DNA of 64,000 bases from Ficedula albicollis (Eukaryota; Chordata; Aves; Passeriformes; Muscicapidae): contig NC_021692.1 of NCBI RefSeq assembly GCF_000247815.1, positions 3,682,727 to 3,746,726 on the forward strand, read 5' to 3'. This document shows positions 14,608 through 27,512 of the stretch, one piece after another; within the stretch, counting starts at the first letter, position 1, and the number at the start of each line of letters is the position of its first letter. The notes beneath the pieces were generated by a model that did no database searches, had not been told where the DNA came from, and saw only the letters and a list, made by a program, of their open reading frames with translations. The position numbers and the translations under genes were made by a program.

Positions 14608-16479
14608 AGTCCACATGAAGAGAAGCAGGAGCCTCTGCACCCCAGCCCTGTGTGCCTGCAAAGCCAGGCAGGGGGGGCAAGTGTCCATGTGCGTGGACCA
14701 GCTGTGGAGCCACCATCTCTGCCACCATCCCTCTGATATGTGGGAAAGGCCAAGCCTGGTGACCATGCACAGGGGCTGCAGAGCCATGTCTGGGATGGAA
14801 GAGCCAACCTTCAGCCCCTGTGCCAGGTGAGTTCTCAATAGAAACCTCTTGCCTTGGTTGTCCAAGTTGACCAGTGACATCCTCTGCTGCGACACAGCTC
14901 TTCTGAGCTGCCAGCTAAATACAGAGGGAAACCAGCTCTCCCAGAGGACCAGCACACACCAGGCTGGATTTGCCATGGGAAGAATTTGGAAGGAATACTT
15001 GAAGACCATTGCCAGGCATCTGGATGGCTCCCAGCAACTCTGACCTTAGGTCACTTTACAATCAACAGAGTGAGCTGTTAAAAGAATTCATTATTGGTAT
15101 CTCAACACCCCTGGACCACAGCAGCTAAAAATCTATATGAACTTAAGGCTCTTAAAACCATCTGTGCACTGTTTATTCTCTGCAGGGAAAATAAAGAGAA
15201 GAAAATACTGAAAGCAGCGAGAAGAAAGTGTTGAGAGTCATGAAATCTATAAAGTGTTAAGAGAGATGTGCCACATTTAGCAGGGATTATGTCAAGCAGC
15301 ATCCCGAGCCAGGAGTGCTGACAGCACACACACATTGCCTTCAACAAAGGAAAATAGGTCGTACACGACCCCAAACATGCTGGCAGAGCTTCCAGCAGCA
15401 TGAGCAGAAAACCCAAATTTCAGCACTGCCCACGGGCAAGGTTAATGGCCCTGGATCCTATGGAGAGTACGAGCCACATGAGAGAGCAGGACCTTTAAAA
15501 CGTGCCTTGGAAGTCTAAACAAGGTCTCGAGAGGACTTTTATTTGCAACAAGCACAAGGGGAGATGGACAAAACTTTTGCCACCAATCACAGCTCTGGGC
15601 AGCTGCTTTTTCACAGCTTCCAGCTCCCATGGGTTTCTCCTCCACAAGAAGCCTCTGTTTCATTTCCCAGCAGCCAGCACATCCTGGCAGGGGCATCTAC
15701 CCCATGCAGTGGGACAGCTCTCACACAACACACTGGAAAGAAGGCTCTCAAGGTAATGGCCTAGCACAGTGAATTAATTCCAAAGCACAATTGTTTTCAA
15801 TCTTCATTTAAACCCAACCTTACCTAATCTCACTTTAACGACATAGGAAATGGAAATTCCCTTAATAATATAAGTTATGAATATTTATTACCCTATTTTT
15901 TACCTGAAAATTGAGTAATTCAATTAATTTTACTATTAATTATTTAACACGGAATTAATATATTGCAAGATCTTAACTTTTCTTTATGATGCCACTGATA
16001 CAGATATCCCAGATAGGGGATGTTCCTCACACTGGACTGATGGACAGCTAAGGCACAGAGTGTGCTTCCTGGGTGAGGGGCACCTGCACAGATGAGGAGA
16101 CTCCATGGACTGCACCCATCCAGCTCTCACCATGGAGCAGGGCTGGTCCCCCCAGCAATACCCCTGTGTCCCTTCCAAGACATGAAGCAGGCAGGGACAG
16201 AAATACATCTGAACTGCATTCTCAGATGGAAAACTGACCTTGCAGCTTCTGGGCACAGCCAAGGCTTTTCCATTGCCTGGGGCCCCTTGTGAAATAGTGA
16301 AGTCACCTCAGATGCTCAAGAATATTTCTACAATACTGTACAAATGCTAATGGCAGAAGGCACCTGGAAACAAAGAAGCAAAGTATCTTCCTCCGGCAGA
16401 ATGCTTCTGGACTCAGAAAATTGACTTTGTCATTGAAATTCCAAAGTAAATAACAATTAAGTTCTACTTGATATATAAA

Positions 16480-16800
16480 TGTCAAGTAATTTTTTTTGTC
16501 ATCGTGATTTGCATTTAAACTTGGAAATGTCAGACACTTGGCCCTGCTGCATTAGCAGAACGCTTCCCCCGCCCCGCTGCCGGAACACCCGCTGCGGATT
16601 ACCCGGCACATCATCAAGTAACCAAACACCATTCCAAGGCAGCCTCAAGGTCGATGCTTGCGAGGTGTACTTGCTAATTTATGTTGATCAACTGGAGTGC
16701 TCAAAAGACTATTGTAATAATGCTCCAGTACATTTATATCAGTGTATTCAATCAATTGGAGTCGTTCAACAAGAAGTTTCATTAAAAAGTAATTTTAGGG
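16480..16800. other. Candidate conserved non-coding block with octamer
   Basis: It begins with a perfect ATTTGCAT octamer (16,507-16,514). It then has a CpG-retaining patch (CCGCTGCGGATTACCCGG), ATGTTGATCAAC (HNF/FOX-like palindrome around 16,681) and AT-rich cores. No repeat family or exon is recognised. Confidence 0.28.
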
Positions 16801-19020
16801 ATCTTTTCCAAAGGTTTGTCATAGCTCCTTCAATGCCACCACAACGGCAAGAGGGCCTCCCCTCCATTCAGTGACTAAAGCAATACCCAACTGTAAACAT
16901 GGGAACCTCTGCTCAGGAAAGAGATTAAAACATTCAGAACTGCAAGGTTGGCTGCAAACCAGCTCGTTCCTCATTGCCACCCTCTGCCGTAGCTGAGTGA
17001 CCTGTGAGGAATCACACCCCAGCCTGGCCTGACCCTCTGCAGCAGTTCCTGCACCGGTGGCTGAGCTGGACAGCACCAAAACCCTGTCACCAATACCGAC
17101 CCTCTGCCAATAGCTGCAGCAGCACCAGCTCCCACAGGCACTGTCCAGCTGTGCCTGCAGCCCCCATCCAGCAGTGACTCCTCACAGCACACTATACATC
17201 ACTGGATTAGGAAACACTCTGTGTGTCAGTGGTGCAATTAATTTTTATTAATTTTGTGAGATGAAATTAGTAGCACCCACAGCAGCAAACAAAGAATGGA
17301 GAGTGTTCCAGTTCAGTGCCAAATCGATGTCATTAATTCTGTAATACTGGGAGCCCTGATTGTAGCAACTCAGCATTTAACTCTTCCAATTAATTTTTAT
17401 ATTAAAAAAAATAGAAAATTAACTCAACTATTTCAGAAGGACCTTGAACTCATGTCACAACTTTCCTTTTCCTGGGACATTCTTTCTTCCAAGTGTAAAC
17501 ACAAAAGAGGAAGGTAAGGAAATGTTCATCAGAAAATTATTTTCATGCATCGCCTTCAGCAAACCAAGCTCATAAGACCAGAAGATGCTACAAAAACATC
17601 TATAATCTCATATCTTTAATGATGCCATGTAGAGACAGACTAGTTAATGTGTTTTCTGACCCCTTAAAAGGTTTCTCTGGCAAAGACTCAGCCAGAAATT
17701 GTTTTGAATTAATTCTGAAACTGGGATTACCAACCCAGAAAAAAATATTGCTAATATTAACTGAATTACCTGCTGTTCTGCAGCCAAGGAGAGCCTCACA
17801 GCTGCCACCAGCAGGAAAGATCCATTCAGGGCCCTTCCACCACCATGGCAGATCCAGATCTTGGAGAACCACCGAGAAAGCAATTGGGTTTCCCACATCT
17901 CCTTCCCAGCTGCTACGTTTTAATACAATAAGCAAATGCATTACTTACCAATGTCACAAAAATACATTCTGGGGGAAAAAGCCCACAAAAGTAAAACAAC
18001 ACAGCTCTTTTGTTCCCATATTTCTTGGAAAGCAGGTCCTCCGTGCGCCCCACCTGCAGTTGCACTGCAGAGGTGCAGAGAAGACCTCCACGTCCATCCT
18101 CTCCTCAGCTGGGTGCTGTGGAACACCTGGAATCAATCTGTGCTGTTTATTAGGGTGGCACTTCTCCCTGTGTCCCACTGTGATCTCTGTCCCTGCTCAT
18201 GGCAGCAGGAGGTGATGCCAAACCTGGAGCACGCTGCTGTGGGCGCCTGTGGCACCGGCCCCTGCAACGGATGATGCTGGGATGCAGGATGCTAGAATAG
18301 GCTTTTCTCTCACCTGGGTCCCAGCAGGCTCCTTCCAATGGCCCAGCCCTCTGCAATAGGAAAGGGGTGGATTGGGAGAAAGAAAAACACCAAAAGCCCA
18401 GCAAGACCAGAAAGCAAGAGTCGTTCTCTGCGTTAGTGAGACGTATGGAGCCAGAACACAGCTGAAACAGCAGGAAAACATCCACAGCCAAAACTCCATG
18501 TCTGGGTTCCCAGGGGAGGGAGAAGTTAAACATTTATGGCAGCACGAAGAAGACATGACATTTACTGAATAATAAACTGCAAACATGTCTGTTAATGCAG
18601 CTTTTTGGGACCTCCTCACCATCAAACACTTAACCCCAGCAAGGGAAACACCAGAACGCAGACAATCCCCGTGCCTGCCTGTGAACAGGTGGCACATGGT
18701 GGGGCTAGTGCTTTTTTATTTATTTAAAGTTAGAGGCAAGGGAGCTCTGTCAAGATGAACAGCCCACGACCTTGCTCAGAGGCTTCAGATCTGCTCATCT
18801 GATCCTGAGCAACAGGGTTAAAACTTTAAGCTGCCAAAACTGTAGCTGTTCCATTTTTAATCAATCTGATTTCATTCAATAAAATGCTCATTAAGGCAAT
18901 TAATGAGAGTTTGGTGTCACAAGCCATCAGGCATGACTGGGAGTTTCCACTTGGTGGTCAAGACATTGATCAGTGAGTCAAGTCATCAGCGCGAGAGAGT
19001 CAATGTGCTGAGCAGGAGAA

Positions 19021-19026
19021 CATTAC
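19021..19026 (-). other. CAMTA1: 5' splice site (donor) of the 68-nt CAMTA1 exon
   Basis: The minus strand reads CCAG then gtaatg, an acceptable vertebrate donor. It leaves the coding frame two bases into an Arg codon. Confidence 0.92.
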
Positions 19027-19094
19027 CTGGTTTTGGGGGAGGTTGTTAGCCACTCCTCATGCTTTTCAAACGTTATTAAATAAGCTGCAATTTC
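19027..19094 (-). CDS. CAMTA1: CAMTA1 internal coding exon, CG-1 domain continuation (68 nt)
   Basis: This short minus-strand exon encodes EIAAYLITFEKH, then EEWLTTSPKT, plus the first two bases (AG) of an Arg codon completed in the next exon. It continues the CG-1 DNA-binding domain of CAMTA1 directly after NTNE of the 119-nt exon, at roughly residues 80-102 of the human protein from memory. The acceptor is strong: a long pyrimidine tract (TTTTCTTTCTGCATTTCTC) ends in TTTCAG, with a plausible branch point GTAAC about 30 nt upstream. The donor is CAG followed by gtaatg. The exon is too short to appear as a long ORF and was found by reading the minus strand next to its splice sites. The next exon (continuing PQNGSM in other vertebrates) is not seen between here and position 1. 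CAMTA2 differs in this segment as I recall it, so CAMTA1 is preferred. Confidence 0.96.
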
Positions 19095-19128
19095 CTGAAA
19101 GAGAAATGCAGAAAGAAAACAGAGTTAC
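19095..19128 (-). other. CAMTA1: 3' splice site and branch region of the 68-nt CAMTA1 exon
   Basis: The minus strand reads GTAACTCTG, a T/C-rich tract and TTTCTCTTTCAG immediately before the exon. GTAAC is a candidate branch point about 30 nt from the AG. Confidence 0.92.
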
Positions 19129-19291
19129 TTGCATGGCTGTGCTGGCAACTGGAAAGTTTTCTAACAGAGACACGGAGCCGCCTACCCCAGGGCCAGGCTG
19201 CAGCTGAAATCGGGTTTTGACTGACAGAGAGCGCTCAGTAAACGTTCACATCCACGTCACCGAGGCCAGGCTTAAACAGGACAATGAAGAG

Positions 19292-19299
19292 ATGCAAAT
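19292..19299 (+). promoter_or_regulatory. POU octamer (ATGCAAAT)
   Basis: An exact octamer lies 80 bp from the CRE. Exact octamers also occur at 16,507-16,514, 3,497-3,504 and 30,629-30,636, so single occurrences carry little weight. The cluster is what matters. Confidence 0.4.
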
Positions 19300-19378
19300 G
19301 AGGAAAGGCATTAACATTTTCCAGCACAGAGAATTTGCTGGTAACTGTGGTGACCACGGCATCGCCGCGAGCCCGGTG

Positions 19379-19386
19379 TGACGTCA
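19379..19386. promoter_or_regulatory. Palindromic CRE (TGACGTCA)
   Basis: This is an exact full-site CREB/ATF motif in GTGTGACGTCAGGAAG. A match to 8 bp is expected by chance about once per 65 kb in random DNA, and less often in CpG-depleted DNA. Confidence 0.5.
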
Positions 19387-19440
19387 GGAAGCAAAGGGGA
19401 GGGTAGCGACAATACGGACACAGGGAGCTAAATAAAATAT

Positions 19441-19450
19441 TTATAAATAG
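19441..19450 (+). promoter_or_regulatory. MEF2-type site (TTATAAATAG)
   Basis: It matches the YTAWWWWTAR consensus on the plus strand, about 55 bp from the CRE. The A/T richness of the surrounding AAATAAAATATTTATA raises the chance of a random match. Confidence 0.35.
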
Positions 19451-22418
19451 AACAGCATCACTGCAGAGAGAATTACTGAATTATTAATCGTTGCCATAAA
19501 AAGCCAGCGGGTGACATCAACGTAAGTCATTGCTCCCACTTGCAGGAATGATACGGGCGATTACTTCCAGATCAGAACTGATTTGTTTGCAGGAAATTAT
19601 CGGCGCCAGCGAGATAATTCACGACAGTGCCTGTAAACAGGCCTGAGGAACACGGGACAGACGTTCATCTATTTCCTGGATACAAACCCGGGGTGGTCAC
19701 AAGGTGGCAACTGCCACCACACCAGCCGTGTCCCAATATCTAGAGATGGCCATGGACTCCTGGGACTGTGCTGAAAATAAGCGCCCTGTGATATACTCAG
19801 AAAAATGTAGGGTTTTGATAGTTATCTTCCAAAATTACCTCGGAGGGGCCTGCATAGCAAAAGCTGAACAAGTGAGGCCAGTGAAACTGCCTTCAATGTA
19901 CAAGTGCCTCAGATCAAACCCACAAAACACATGCAGCATCATCTCCAGAGCCACTGCAGCAGAAGTGTCCCCAGGCTGTACCTCCCAACAGCACATGCCA
20001 GCGCCAGGGCTTTCCACCAAGAGAGGGGTTTTTATTATTTTTTTTTTTAGCTAGCTCTATATAAGGGCTGTCGCTTACAGTACCAAAGCTAAAAATCCCC
20101 ACAATGCTCTCCAACCAGCTGGCCCAAGCATCTGCTAGAGCCACAAAATGCAATTATATTACTCCCAAACGAGACGTAAAAATATCTTGTTTCCAATACT
20201 CTTGGTTTTAAGACTCATACTTAATGTCCTCTGGGCATTGCAGCGGTGCCAGATCTCCATGTTATGTACTTTATTAGAGCTGTGTGAATGTCATATTAAT
20301 GACTCCTGACCAACATGTTTACACTGCAAATAAATTCTCCTGGAATCCATCGATGCACCCCTTGTATTCCAAGCCAGTCTCTGCAGGTTTAAGGGATCCC
20401 CATACACGCAGATGACAGAGCAGCGGCACTAAACTCCAAAAACTCCTCTTTTTAATTTCTGGATAATGGCAGAATAAAATTCAGCATCAAAGAAAGCCAG
20501 TTCAGACCTCCACCACCAACACTGATGACGTTCTCAATCCTCACAGTTTCATAGCAGCTGTACTTGAATCAGATGCAAGTGCTAAAATCTGGACACCACA
20601 TGGCCAAAAAGGTCTGACCTGAGGTTTCCCACAGGCTAAAACCACCAAAGAACTCCATAACTAAAATTCTTTGTGCAAAATATGAAAAAAAAAATCTCAG
20701 TTTTTTAAAACCAGTGCAGTAATTCCACCAAAACTGCTGCAGTCAGCACAGCTCTATTCCCAACCCATCCCACGTTATGCGTCCTCAGCTCGCTGTGCTA
20801 CAAACCTCATGCTGTACAATGAGATGAGCTCTGGAGAGACTGAGGAACACTCAGGAGGTCCCTGCACATCCTCTTCAGCACCAGGCAAGCAAGCATTTAC
20901 AGAAACAAACCCCTTCAATGCCAGAATAGTTTAGGGGGTTCAGATAAGTCTGGGATTTTGCCTATTCCTACTAAAATTCAACTGCTGTAAGTAGAATTAA
21001 CTTTTAACGTTTGTGGTTGAACAAATACATTGCTATGGCATGGAAACCCAAAGCATTTCAGGTGAAGGAAGCCAGCCTTACCCACGGCTCATTCACTCTG
21101 CTCCTTCCTGCCAGTCCATGTCAGGCACATATGAAAACCTACTCCCAAATCGTCACCAACTGGAGGAGCTGAAGTAATGAGAGGCTCCCATGTGAGGCAG
21201 AACATGGGTTTTCACTCTGCTGGTCTGGCCTACTCATGTTAGGCCAGAGGAAAGGCCAAGCTGCCAGTCAGTGCCACAGACAGACATCGAGGAAGGACAT
21301 GCTTCTCTGCTGCAAAACCCCCTTAAACACCATTCCTTATATGTTTTGCTTTCTGTAACTACAACTCTGTGTCAGCTCTGCAGAGGAAAGTGCTCAGACC
21401 AGCACTGGTGGTTGATCAGAGGTTTGCATGGATGATTCTGCCCAGTGGCTCCCTGTCTACATGGTGGGGCACAGGCAGGGCTGGGGTTCAGCAGCTGCAT
21501 GGGCTGAGTATTCTGCTGTCACACTAACACCTTTCTTCCCTTTGAAAAAAGAGGGAAGAAATAGATTTATCACCAGAAGACACAAAGTCATTAAATAATT
21601 AAAAACAAAACTATGGGCACAATAAAAGCCCTCTGATAAAACCCTGCATTTTAATGCGTGTTAATTCCCCTAATGATTCTTTCTGTGTCTCACAGGGTCA
21701 AATCAATGTCCTCACAAAAAAATCCAATTATATCCCATTCATCGTATCTTTGGAGCAAGGCTATTGTTTGCTTTTGTCTCCTATCAAACCTTTTTCCCGT
21801 TGCTTCTTGCCCAAGACTACAAACAAAAGGCAGCATGGCACCAGCAAGGTCAGACAAGACAGAGCTGGCTCTGAAACCCCAGCTGGTCCTGGGTCCTCAG
21901 TGACTGCAAAGCAAGCAGTGAAATCAAGGGACATGTACACACAACACAAACACTCTCAGTCTCATCACCAGTGAGTCCCCCCACAGCACCAGTCAAGCCA
22001 GGTGGCACCGGGTAGACCCCAAGGCCACCCAAGTTTATCTCCATGGGTAAGGGCATCACACACCATGGCAGCAGCCCCTGCCTCAGGATGTCCCACCCAG
22101 ACCCACATGCCCTTTATCCCAGCTTTGAAATTACTGTCAGCATAAACTGAGTGAGCATTGCTGGGAAAGGGTGAACCACTGAAAGCTGTGTGGATCCAGC
22201 AATGCTCAGCACATGGCCTTCCCTTCCTGAGTGCCTACAGGACTGAGCCCACCTCTCACACTGGAGAGAACAGGCTTGACTGACCATCTCAGGGAGTCAT
22301 CCCATAAAGCAATGAGATTATTTAACATTTAAATGACTTGAGTTGTGTTTCATCCTAAACTTGGTCAGATAATTCTGTGATTTAGTTTAGACTTGGTTGC
22401 TCGGGCTGAAAGCATTTT

Positions 22419-22462
22419 ATCTAAGTGCACATTTATTTTTATCTAAGTGCGCATTTATTTTT
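22419..22462. repeat. Short tandem duplication, 2 x 22 bp
   Basis: ATCTAAGTGC followed by A/GCATTT and T-rich sequence occurs twice at 22-bp spacing, with one A/G difference. Confidence 0.85.
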
Positions 22463-24942
22463 ATTTTGCACTTCCCAGTTTGTTTAGATTATTAGTGTGA
22501 ATGCACCAGGGAGCCACCAGCTGGGAAGCCCAGCAAGCTGCGTGAGACAGGATACAAGCAGCTTCACTGTCCCCAGACAACTGCCACCAAGGATGTTCCC
22601 ATTGCTCCCTCAGCCTCATGCCACTGTGGTACCACTCAGCCTGACGTTCCCGGCTCAGACACGGCGGCAGAGCCACCACACGCTCCTCTCCCAACGCTAC
22701 GTGACTGCAGCTCCTCAGACACTTCAATATTTAATGTCAGCACGGAATGGCCCAGAGCAGTGGCACATGGGTGACCTGATCTCACCCACCATGTCCCAGG
22801 TGCCACGCCGAGGACGAGCGGCAGTGCCACAGCCAGTGGAGCCGGGACAGGACAGCAGGGAGGAAGAAGCTCCCCTGGCACACTCAGTGCTGCCCAGCAG
22901 CTGCTGCAAAGCTGTTTCTCTTCATGCACAGGAGCCAGAGAGGACATGGCCACAAAGCACAGGACAGACTGACGGGCAGGGATCTGACAATGCCAGAGAG
23001 GCCCATGACCCATCATGCACACAGGAAGGTGCCAACTCTGCTCTGAGCTGAACGGTTTCCAGTGAACACACACATTTTTGGAAATAAAGTTATAAAAAAC
23101 TCTGAAACAGTCAATTAAGGGGTTCCCTAAAGCCAGAGATTGAATGTTGGTTTCTTCCTCCAAGCTCAACTCCCTCCAGGTCATCCTGCATCATCACAAG
23201 ATATCAGCAATTCCCACCTGACCTCTCAAAATAAAAAGAGAAACTGTAAGGGAGAAGGATTGCAGGATTCCCTGGGCTAGGCAGCTGTGGACACCATCTG
23301 GTCTCAAAGCAACATATAATTCATTAAAAAAAAAAACCAGTCTGAATTTCAAGTTATTACTTTGCAGGAATTATACACACCCGAATTAATAAGCCTGAAT
23401 CTATGCATGTGTCAGGAGAAAGCAGAAGAGTTTGTACTCATCCCTAGGTTTAGACCACAGAGCTAATAAAGCTGCGATCTCTTAAGCAAGCACATCTATT
23501 CTCTTAGGAATTCACCATGTCCTCTCTGCTATAAAGACAAATTCCAGCCCATTACTTCCTTATTGTCCTTCTCTGAAAATGAAAATAAAAATCCATGTTG
23601 ACTGTGGACCATCTCCTCAGCTAGGATTGAGCCATTTTCATTTCCTACCCATCCCCACTCTCAAAGCTATTAATATTCTGAATATCCCAACTACAAACTG
23701 CTCTGAACACCATACAGAGTGGGCTCACACCACCTTGCTCAGCATCACGGGAAGAAAAATCACAATCCCATTGCATTCACCCAGTTGTTTGTTCTACATC
23801 AGCAACTCTATCAAGGGGATATTGCTCATGAATTGGGTGAAACAAGGAGCAGGAGAAAATCAAAGTGAGCCCACAAGTGTCCAGCAGGGACAGGAGGGTC
23901 ACTGTGGGCTGACAACTCCTTCAGTGACAAAACACTCCTACACCAGAATGTTTCACTGCCATTTCAGGTCTTAAAGTGTTACCTGTATGCAACTTCTCAA
24001 AGCAGAAACATTGATCTGCCTTTGCTGAAGCTGAGAAGGGGATAAAGCTCAAATATTAGTGCTGTTTTGCTGACAATCTATGTCAGCAGTACAAGCTGTG
24101 GCTGGGGGTCAGAGGTTGCCCAGGGCTGCCCAGGGGCAGCACATGTCAGGCTGGACTTGCATGGATTTGGTTTTCCAACTCATGCCATTAATTTCCTGCC
24201 AAGTGCAGAGGCATTTATTCATACCTGTGAAAATACCCCAGACTGGCTGAAGACAGACCCTCTGGCCATTGCCCTAATGGATGAACCCCCCACCATTTTG
24301 GGGTCCAAAGTGTTGCCTTCCCTTGGTTTGCAGAGAGCAGGAGATGGCCCACAGCTCGCTGGCTGCTGCTGTACCCCTTACCCAGCCAGCCTGGTTGAGC
24401 TCATCTCTGCAGGAAAAGGCCTGGGGGCAGCCCTGGCAGCACTGCCTAGTGCCAGGACACTAAAGCCACTGAGTGGGAAATGTCTGTGGTTTAGAAGATG
24501 CTTGCCTTGGTTCCTTGCATGGCAGTGAGCAGCGGGATTGCAGGAGCGGGGTTGTTTTCATTAATAATGGTGTCTCACCAAGCATCTGCTAAAGGTCCAC
24601 ACTATTAATTTAACAGGAAAAAAATGGAATAGATTACTCTACAGTTTTCAATTAAAGTACATGATGTCTTTAAACTGCAATCTTAATTAGATATTATAGG
24701 GTGACATTTAGGAATCCTGAGCTGTGATGGCTGATCAAGTCATCTGACTGCGATGGTGTTCTGCAGCACTGCTGGGGCCTCATGCACCCAGCACCGTCAG
24801 GAGAGCTGTATGTCCTCGGATTCCAGAGCTGGAGCAGCTCTGACAAACTCCTGGGGTAAAAGGACCACAACAGTGAAACCCATGGCAGCCTTGGCACAAC
24901 AGAAAACCAGCTGCAAATCAGAGTGGACACAATCCCAAAGAA

Positions 24943-25125
24943 AACTTATGGAAAGGGGCAGAAGAAAGGGAAAAAAGGAAATCAAGTGGAAAAAAAAAAA
25001 GAAAAGTAGCAAATGGACAACTAAACATTTTATTTTCAAGGTTAAACCTAATATGGAAAAAACAGATTTGGACAAGAAATAATTTTCTCTAAAAAAGGAG
25101 AAGGAAAAAAAAACCAAACAAGAGC
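24943..25125 (+). repeat. Purine-rich (G/A) low-complexity tract
   Basis: The plus strand is dominated by A and G (GAAAGGGGCAGAAGAAAGGG, then A10 and GGAGAAGGAAAAAAAAA). On the CAMTA1 sense strand it is a pyrimidine tract, but no exon-like sequence follows it. Confidence 0.6.
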
Positions 25126-27371
25126 ACAAGCAGTGACTTAGAGGCACTGGAGCTGAACAAGATCTACTCAGCTCCTTCATCTGCCAAACACATGGACAAG
25201 AGCAAACTGAGACATGCACTGGGTCTTTAGAAAAGCAAGAATATAATTGGACACAACCCCCCAGCCATGAACCACTGAACCACTCGGAAGTGCCGCTAGT
25301 CACAAGTAAGAGCAAAGTCAGCCCTTGCATCAGCCCATGCCTAATAGGATTAGGAGGGATTTTATCTTCCATTTAGGCCCCACAATGAGGGACAGTCAGT
25401 AAAACAGAGCAGTAACAAATAACGCCCAGTCTTGAGTTACTGGAAAACACCCACAAGTCATTACATGATTTTTTTTCCTTTTAAATAACCTTTGACTAAA
25501 CCCTGTGATTTAAAGAACCATGAACACTGGCATCCTGCTGGCACTGCTGGTTCAGTTCACTTGTCCTCTGCAGCCTGAAAGAGCCAAATATGCGGTGAGA
25601 CAAAAAAAAGAAAATTCACTAAGATCCCCGTGTTTATGATGCATTAATTACAGTGTAATAGCAAAAACCTCAATTATTGTACACAATTCAAACAGTCATG
25701 TGGTTTGAAGATGCCAAAGCACATTCCCCTGCTCCAGAGTGGGCATGTGCTGTCAGAGATGCTGCCCTGCTCTCAATTCCCACAGAAATCAGGAGGAACA
25801 TGGAATGTTCTGCAGCTCTCCTCCACCAAGTTTCAAAGTCTAAACTGCATCATGAGGTATGGAGCAGATCCTCTGCGAGCCTGCCCGTGCCATGGCCTCC
25901 CCCAGCCTGGACAGTCCCTCCTGCCATTGGGGGATGCACCAGTCCCACTCTCAGCAGCAGGACCACTGTGCCCAACAAGGTGAGAACACCAGGGCCTTTT
26001 CTTGCATGGAAACAGCAGCAAGCCCTTCCAAAGTCCTTCCAATGCAAGAATCATTAAAAGGGAAATATCCCCAGAAATTGCCCCTTTCTACATAACTCCT
26101 CACTCCCATATGCTCTGACATAATAATGTGCCAAAATGTCTTTTCAGCATGTTTTTGCATTATGCCTAATTCTGTCAGAGTTTTCCAGTCCCACGTAACA
26201 ACAGCTCAATGCAGAGTCAGATATAAATCTGGCTTAAGAGACTCTCACCAGGAATTCATTTAAAACTGTAAATGTTAAAAGATTCTGCTGCTGATTTATG
26301 GCATTTTCTTACTTCAAACAGAATTAAAATCCTTCTTAAAAGATATATATTCAATCATTACAAAAGCTGCATTCAAATGATGCTGCTGGTCAGACTGAGA
26401 GCCACAAAGCCCAGGAATCTCAGAATAGTAGACAATCCAGGAATAGCAGGGACTGGGACATTTTACTGGTTCCACCAGTGCTTTGCTGTCATCCCATCAC
26501 CTCAATCTCACATCTTAATTAGTACAAATGGGAGTCCTGGATGCTGGTGCTTTCATGCTCCATCTATCCCACTCCAGCCCAAGCACAAGGATCCCCTTAC
26601 TGGAAGATCCATTTGGACAGAGAAGCTGCTGCACCTGAAGTTATTACTGAATGGGTTTATTCATTTTCCATTGTTTACATTGAAGGCTCTGTCAATACCA
26701 CACAAGTGCCCTGCATCATTGTGCAAACAACATTTAGTGTAAAAAAAAATTACCCATGCTACTCATTATCATCATTCCTACAAGAATTGTTCATGTTTTG
26801 CATTTGTGAGCAGAGAACATGGTAGAGCCTCGAGTCACACAGCACAGCCTGTACCCAAGCATGGCCAGGCTGATGAAAACTCAGGAACAGTGTCTGGAAT
26901 GAACCTGTGCAGCACCAGTACAATTTACAAAGGGGTTTTAAGCATTCAATTTGTGTAGCAAAGATGCCAAAAGAACCACAGTCTATGAGAAGGTCATGGC
27001 TTCTGGCTCTCCTTCCTGGAGGCACATTGCCTGACCTGTACAGGAGTCCCTAATCTCATGCTGCTCCACTGAAATAAAAAATCTAAATGGAAGGACCAGT
27101 ATCAAATGCAAGAGTAAGCAAGTAGAAGCAGCCAGAAAAAGCATTATTCAGATATTTATATAATTAATTGTTATTCAGAAGCCACAGAGCCATTAGCAGA
27201 AAGCACTGTGGGAGATGCCTCCCACACCTCAGAGAGTGGTTCTGTCCCAGGCCCAGCTCAGGTCCAAGCCAAACATGCTGAAGTCCCCAGTTCCTGCTGG
27301 TGCTGCTGGGTGGTTGGTTTTGACAAGATTTTTGGTTTGAGGTTTTTTCCCCCAGATCTTCCCGGGCAAAT

Positions 27372-27512
27372 TCAGAATCTCAGAATATTCTGAGTTGGAA
27401 GAGACCCTGAAGGATCATAAAGTCAAACTCATAACTGAATGACACGTATGGGGATTGAACTTGTGATGTTTGCATTATTCACACCGTGCTTTAACCAAAT
27501 GAGCTGATCTCA
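27372..27512 (-). mobile_element. TguSINE1-like SINE (tRNA-Ile head, CR1-type tail)
   Basis: Read on the minus strand, the element begins with a tRNA-like A-box region (CAGCTCATTTGGTTAAAGC) and has a B-box-like AGTTCAATCCC about 40 nt later. It then runs into GGGTCTCTTCCAACTCAGAA, the CR1-type 3' tail shared by passerine SINEs. This composite is the known structure of TguSINE1, a tRNA-Ile-derived SINE mobilised by CR1 and described in songbirds (from memory). Several positions differ from the consensus I recall, so the copy is moderately old. It lies in the same orientation as CAMTA1 in the large intron. It is the best lineage marker in the window. Confidence 0.85.

Larger units (their letters stand above)
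19150..19640. promoter_or_regulatory. Candidate intronic regulatory block next to the 68-nt exon
   Basis: This CpG-enriched block starts about 55 bp upstream (in sense) of the 68-nt CAMTA1 exon. It contains a perfect POU octamer (19,292-19,299), a full palindromic CRE (19,379-19,386), a MEF2-type TTATAAATAG (19,441-19,450) and AT-rich homeodomain-like cores near 19,470-19,490. Such clustering in otherwise ordinary intron suggests an enhancer. Its conservation is not tested here. Confidence 0.45.

Noticed and set aside
14431..15009. 192-aa minus-strand frame with an internally repeated peptide
   Set aside because: The repeat is explained by the 81-bp DNA duplication; there is no other coding evidence, and it shows no splice-site or CAMTA1 similarity.
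27372..27512. Functional tRNA gene
   Set aside because: The tRNA-like part has a degraded A box and anticodon arm and is fused to a CR1 tail, so it is a SINE head, not a tRNA gene.
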